NCBI GenBank assembly: GCA_002284615.2 | Contig: MU070217.1 | Coordinates: 112,259 to 122,964 of the forward strand | Reading direction: 5' to 3' | DNA length: 10,706 nt | Source of the DNA: Dunaliella salina | Lineage: Eukaryota; Chlorophyta; Chlorophyceae; Chlamydomonadales; Dunaliellaceae | Shown: piece by piece, positions 7,821 through 10,706 of the stretch | Layout of the letters: each line of letters opens with the position of its first letter | Numbering within the stretch: position 1 is the stretch's first letter | Notes under the pieces: generated by a model | Seen by the model: the letters and a program-made list of their open reading frames with translations, nothing else | What the model was told of the DNA's origin: nothing | Database searches by the model: none | Program-made: the position numbers and the translations under genes

Positions 7821-8218
7821 GGAGGTCTGATCTATGCCAAACAGCCACTCCCCCTGTATCTCCCCAACCACACCACCCCTCCAGATTCTGAGACCAGGTC
7901 TGCCAACCAGTTTTGCACTGTGAACACGTTCATCAAGTCAGACATGGGATTGGAGGAACCCCGACTGGGGGTGAACAGCCCTACAAGGACTTCGTACTAA
8001 AGAACGATTTTGGACTGAAAAACACCCAGGGGGATGTAAAGAATGCTTCAGGGCCCGAAAAGCTGGAAGAAGCAAGGCTCCATGCTAATCTTCGACAGCT
8101 GGTGCCATGCATGCAGTGCAGCAGACAGGGGGGGAAGGAAAGGAGAGGAAAGGGTTTCTATAGCTGTACCTGCTTACAAGAAAAGCGCAGCTGGAGCATG
8201 AAAAAGGTGTGCCCATAA
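7821..8218 (+). pseudogene. Unrecognised ORF with one frameshift at a G tract
   Basis: After a T-rich stretch ending TTTTTTTGAG, one frame reads GGLIYAKQPLPLYLPNHTT and on to DMGLEEPRLG, then meets a stop at 7998. One base over at the G5 run (7967-7971) a second frame continues EQPYKDFVLKNDFGLKNTQ and EKLEEARLHANLRQ to TAA at 8216. One extra G would join them as LGGEQPYK. The joined product looks soluble and mixed in composition. No family was recognised. It could be an exon pair, a degenerate gene or a transposon piece. Confidence 0.35.
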
Positions 8219-8496
8219 ATAGACCAGACTATTCTAGCTTAGATATGCAGCAGCAAACAGGAAAGGAAAGGAAAGGGTTTTGGGTTATCTACTTGCGCCT
8301 GCCTAGGGGGGTAGCTCAGCTGACGCAAAGAATGAGGTGCTGGTAGCCTAACTGGACTGTCTTTGCCTTGAAATGAGCAGCAGGCAAGAAGTAAATCAAA
8401 TGCCTCCTGTGACCTGTGTTGTACATTTGGTCTGTTCCAGGCGTGTGAGGGATATTTGCTTGTTTTATACCTGTAGGCAGATGCGCAAGTACCAGT
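8219..8496. other. Spacer before the U2-like array
   Basis: It contains a purine tract GGAAAGGAAAGGAAAGGG at about 8260-8277 that echoes GGAAAGGAGAGGAAAGGG at 8136-8153. The 132-codon minus-strand ORF spanning 8239-8637 runs into the U2-like array and is not credible as a gene. Confidence 0.4.
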
Positions 8497-8568
8497 CTCA
8501 GCCTTTTGGCTAAGGTCAAGTGAAGTAGCTGTTTTGACCAGTTTATTAGCTGCTTGTGTCGTGTGCGC
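8497..8568 (+). pseudogene. Best-preserved U2 snRNA 5' fragment (unit 1)
   Basis: CTCAGCCTTTTGGCTAAG then GTCAAGTG differs from the common eukaryotic U2 sequence at two of 26 bases. Over about 56 bases I count roughly nine differences. AGCC/GGCT pairs to form stem-loop I. The branch-site-pairing element GUAGUA of U2 appears as GAAGTAG. The sequence leaves U2 after TTTATTAGCTG. The comparison is to U2 as I know it from plants and animals, not to this organism's own U2. Confidence 0.78.
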
Positions 8569-8880
8569 AGGCGGAAGCACGGATGCCATTCTCAGCCTTC
8601 CGGCTAGGATCGTGTGCATCTGTTCTGAACAGTTCATAGCTGCTCATGTTATGTTTGCAGGCGGAGGCACAGGCACGTTTTTGGCCTTCTGGCAAAGGTC
8701 AAGTGTAGAGTGTGTTCCAAACAGTTTAGTGGCTGCTTGTGTCATGCTTGCAGGCAAAAGCGCAGATGCCATTATCAGCCTTCTGGACAAGATCCAGATA
8801 GGCACTCTGAGCCTTCTGGCTTTTAGCCGAGTGTGCATTTGATCTGATTCGTCCACTATCTGCCTGTGTCAAGTCTGCTG

Positions 8881-8961
8881 GCGGAAGCATGAATGGGGGT
8901 GACTGGCAGAGCAGGCACAGAGGAGCGCAAGGGGCAAAGGTGCAGCAGCAGCCGCAGCAGC
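8881..8961 (+). repeat. Decayed copy of the start of exon F (copy 1)
   Basis: GCGGAAGCATGAATGGGGGT onward matches exon F (9258) through the GGCAGAGCAGGCA and GAGGAGCG segments to a CAG run, then switches straight into U2-like AGATCAGGTG. In the exon F frame the CGG codon has become TGA, so this copy cannot serve as the coding start. Confidence 0.8.
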
Positions 8962-9019
8962 AGATCAGGTGTGGAATCTGGTCTGGTCGATTCATTAGCT
9001 GCTCGTGTCATTCCCGCAG

Positions 9020-9092
9020 GTGGATGCACGGATGGGTGCGACCGGCAGAGCAGGCAAAGAGGAGCGGAAGCGGCAGGAGGCGCAGCAGCAGC
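9020..9092 (+). repeat. Intact-frame copy of the start of exon F (copy 2)
   Basis: Preceded by ATTCCCGCAG, it reads VDARMGATGRAGKEERKR then QEAQQQ in the phase of exon F, nearly the same as the true exon start AGARMGATGRAGKEERKR. The frame then runs into U2-like sequence and stops at TAA near 9141. It could act as an alternative last exon or a decoy acceptor; no transcript evidence is available. Confidence 0.75.
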
Positions 9093-9257
9093 AGATCAAG
9101 TGTGGAGTCTGCTCTGTGGAGTCTGTTCTGATCAGTTTATAAGCTGCTTGTGTAATGCCCGCAGGCGGAGGCACAAATGACTTTATTGGCCACCTGGCAA
9201 AGGTCAGTGCAGAATCTGTTCTGATCAGCTTATTGGCTGCTTGTGTCATGTCCGCAG

Positions 9258-9903
9258 GCAGGAGCACGGATGGGGGCGACCGGCAGAGCAGGCAAGGAGG
9301 AGCGTAAGCGGCAGAAGGCGCAGCAGCAGCAGCTGGTGCAGGCCCAGGAGCAAGGAGAAGGGGCTACAGGACCTGAGGACGACAGTAAAGAAAAAGGGCT
9401 GGGGCCTCAAGCAAGCAGCCAAGGGGAAGAACATGGGTCAGGAGCAGGGAGTGAAGAAGGGAACGAGGTGTTGAGTGAGGAGGAAAGTGGCGCACGTGAA
9501 AATAGTGAGGGTGAGAATGGGAGTGAGGAGAGTGAAAGTGAGGATGAGGCTGGAGTCTGTGGTACCAAAGGGCAGATTGCAGATGGAAGCAGCGAGGGTG
9601 AGGGTGAAGTGAGTGAGGTGGAGCAGCTGCAGCAAGGTTCGGTGGCAGCTAAGCAAGCGGGTGCAACTGGGGCGAAGAAGAAGGAGAAGCATAAGGGGTC
9701 GGTGGAGGCCAAGGGGGAAACCCAGCACAAGTCTGGGGGAGAATTAGGGGATGCCTCCGCAAAGCACAATCGGAAGAAAGGTAAGCAGCCGTCAAAAGCA
9801 CCACCACAGCAGCAGCATCAGCTTCAGCAGCCTCATCAGCAGCAGAAGCAGCAGCAGCAGCAGCAGCAGCAGCTAGCTCCTCGCCAAGCCCCACAGATAC
9901 AAG
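9258..9903 (+). CDS. Exon F: basic, acidic and polyQ C-terminal region
   Basis: Acceptor TGTCATGTCCGCAG (to 9257) opens a frame in phase 0, matching exon E's end, so KLEQ is followed by AGARMGATGRAG. Order: basic segment GKEERKRQKAQQQQ (about residues 13-26), acidic Ser/Glu region (about 65-125, with SEEES, SEESESEDEAG, SEGEGEVSEVEQ), Lys-rich KKKEKHKG, KHNRKKGKQ, then PPQQQHQLQQ and a run of eight Gln. The donor GTGAGA at 9904 would end the exon after one base of a codon. Otherwise the frame continues to TAA at 9984-9986. Such tails are usually disordered and common in nuclear or nucleolar proteins; that role is inference. A standard ProRS lacks this extension. Confidence 0.65.
9793..9871 (+). 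repeat. CAG-rich polyglutamine tract of exon F
   Basis: Mixed CAG, CAT and AAG codons giving Gln with His, Leu, Pro and Lys interruptions, then an uninterrupted run of eight CAG. It is shorter and less pure than the tract at 5542-5704. Confidence 0.9.
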
Positions 9904-10624
9904 GTGAGACCCTCCTCTCCCATACAGCGAGAAAAAGCAGGGGAGGTACGAAAAAGTGTGCCAGCAATGCTAAGACCTTTGAGTAATGTCCTGACATGCC
10001 GCCTGATTGGAGAAGCCCAATTAACGAAAGGATGCCCAATAAACAAAAAGATGCCTGATGAACAAAAAAAAATCCCAAAAACAAGACAACGTCAAGTTGA
10101 ACAAAAAGAGGTTATGTGGTGATATGTGTAGGTAGCCTGAAGTAACCATGCCCTGGCTGTCTCTTCCAACACAATGATTCCATTCTTGGTTTCCATTTTT
10201 CCTCATCTTTTTCCACAAGGTGGTGGCTGGTCTTGGTCATTCCATTTTATAAGGACTAAATATGGCACCAGGGTGGCTCAAGATGAGGTGACAATCTGTG
10301 GGGGTCCACCTATTCAAACATCATGCTGAGCTGGGCAATCTCTGTTGAAAACGACAATGAATGTGAAGCTGATGACCAAAGGGAGGCTTTGCTTATCGCT
10401 GTATTCAGGCTTGCATGCAATTATACCATTATTAGTGACTTCGTGGGGATTATCTTGGTTGACATCGCAAGGAGTGCTTTGCTTGTTACTTGAGAACAGA
10501 GGTCATTGTAGGCGAAGGGATTTTTGAGCTTACTTTTCAGCTTTTGGTAAAATAGGCACCTGGTCAACAAGCAGGGAGGTGAGGCAGGTGACTTGTGAAG
10601 CACAGGGGTGTTAGCGCGCACACG

Positions 10625-10632
<8 letters not shown>
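9904..10632. other. Probable intron or 3' flank, no gene seen
   Basis: After the donor-like GTGAGA there is an A-rich stretch (about 10020-10112) where AACAAAAAG recurs, then sequence without long ORFs. On either strand no exon with good borders and an open frame was recognised. Confidence 0.4.

Positions 10633-10706
<74 letters not shown>
10633..10706. repeat. (CA)n microsatellite running off the window
   Basis: An unbroken CA repeat from about 10633 to the last base, preceded by CACGCACGCGCG (a mixed CG/CA alternating stretch). Its full length is unknown. Confidence 0.97.

Larger units (their letters stand above)
8497..9257 (+). repeat. Tandem array of U2 snRNA 5'-end-like units
   Basis: Eight head-to-tail units begin near 8497, 8591, 8680, 8774 (truncated to 33 nt), 8807, 8962, 9093 and 9184; short ones are 89-94 bp. 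Each complete unit begins like U2 stem-loop I (AGCC, four bases, GGCT), continues AAGATCAAGTGTAG, ATCTGTTCTGATCAGTTTAT, and ends CTGCTTGTGTCATGCCCGCAG, GCGGAAGCACGGATG. The U2 order is kept: stem I, branch-site-pairing region, start of stem IIa. The Sm site and 3' half are absent, so these are U2-derived fragments, not working snRNA genes. Units at 8807 and 8962 carry a longer insert resembling the start of exon F; those at 8962 and 9093 rejoin U2 at AGATCA. Confidence 0.8.

Noticed and set aside
8239..8637. 132-codon minus-strand ORF
   Set aside because: It overlaps the U2-like units in antisense. Similar ORFs recur in each unit because the DNA repeats.
8497..9257. Possibility that the array is functional U2 snRNA genes
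   Set aside because: Units lack the Sm-binding site and the 3' stem-loops and carry changes in the branch-site-pairing element. No snRNA promoter element was recognised.
8497..9257. CRISPR array
   Set aside because: Units are direct, diverged and contiguous with no constant repeat plus unique spacer pattern, and the setting is eukaryotic.
9243..9257. Upstream GTG codon as the start of the 247-codon frame
   Set aside because: The bases before 9258 form a splice acceptor and belong to the U2-like repeat. The exon start at 9258 agrees in phase with exon E.

Overview
The window looks like nuclear DNA of a eukaryote. It has exons with GT/AG borders (many GTGAGT donors), long CAG/polyglutamine tracts, long (CA)n microsatellites and large repeat-filled introns. 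Base composition looks close to balanced. A chlorophyte green alga of the Dunaliella/volvocalean kind would fit, but that is inference from style; nothing here fixes the taxon.

The main plus-strand gene can be followed as a chain of exons: possibly 144-261 and 1849-1895, then 2299-2346, 2460-2511, 2874-2959, 3781-3943 and 9258-9903 (or to a stop at 9986). From 1849 on, the splice phases of all six exons agree. Exons 2460-3943 encode a class II tRNA-synthetase anticodon-binding (HGTP) domain, most like that of prolyl-tRNA synthetase. The last exon encodes a basic start, a long acidic stretch and a polyQ region, which is not the usual ProRS ending. The exact product is not recognised.

If the chain is right, a 5.3-kb intron (3944-9257) holds much of the window. 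It contains a 112-bp duplication of the preceding exon end with its donor, a pair of 297-bp direct repeats, and an antisense gene for a proline/glutamine-rich protein with a Cys cluster and coiled coil (5395-6841, minus). That gene is broken by frameshifts and an in-frame TAG. The intron also contains a plus-strand ORF with one frameshift (7821-8218) and a tandem array at 8497-9257.

The array is the most unusual object here. Its units carry a diverged copy of the 5' end of U2 spliceosomal RNA: stem-loop I, the branch-site-pairing region and what follows. They are fused to copies of the 3' splice site and first codons of the last plus-strand exon.

A second theme is small tandem duplication at exon edges: 23 bp three times over a donor, 112 bp twice over a donor, and the U2 array over an acceptor. 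The rest is minisatellite, microsatellite and intronic sequence with no recognisable gene.
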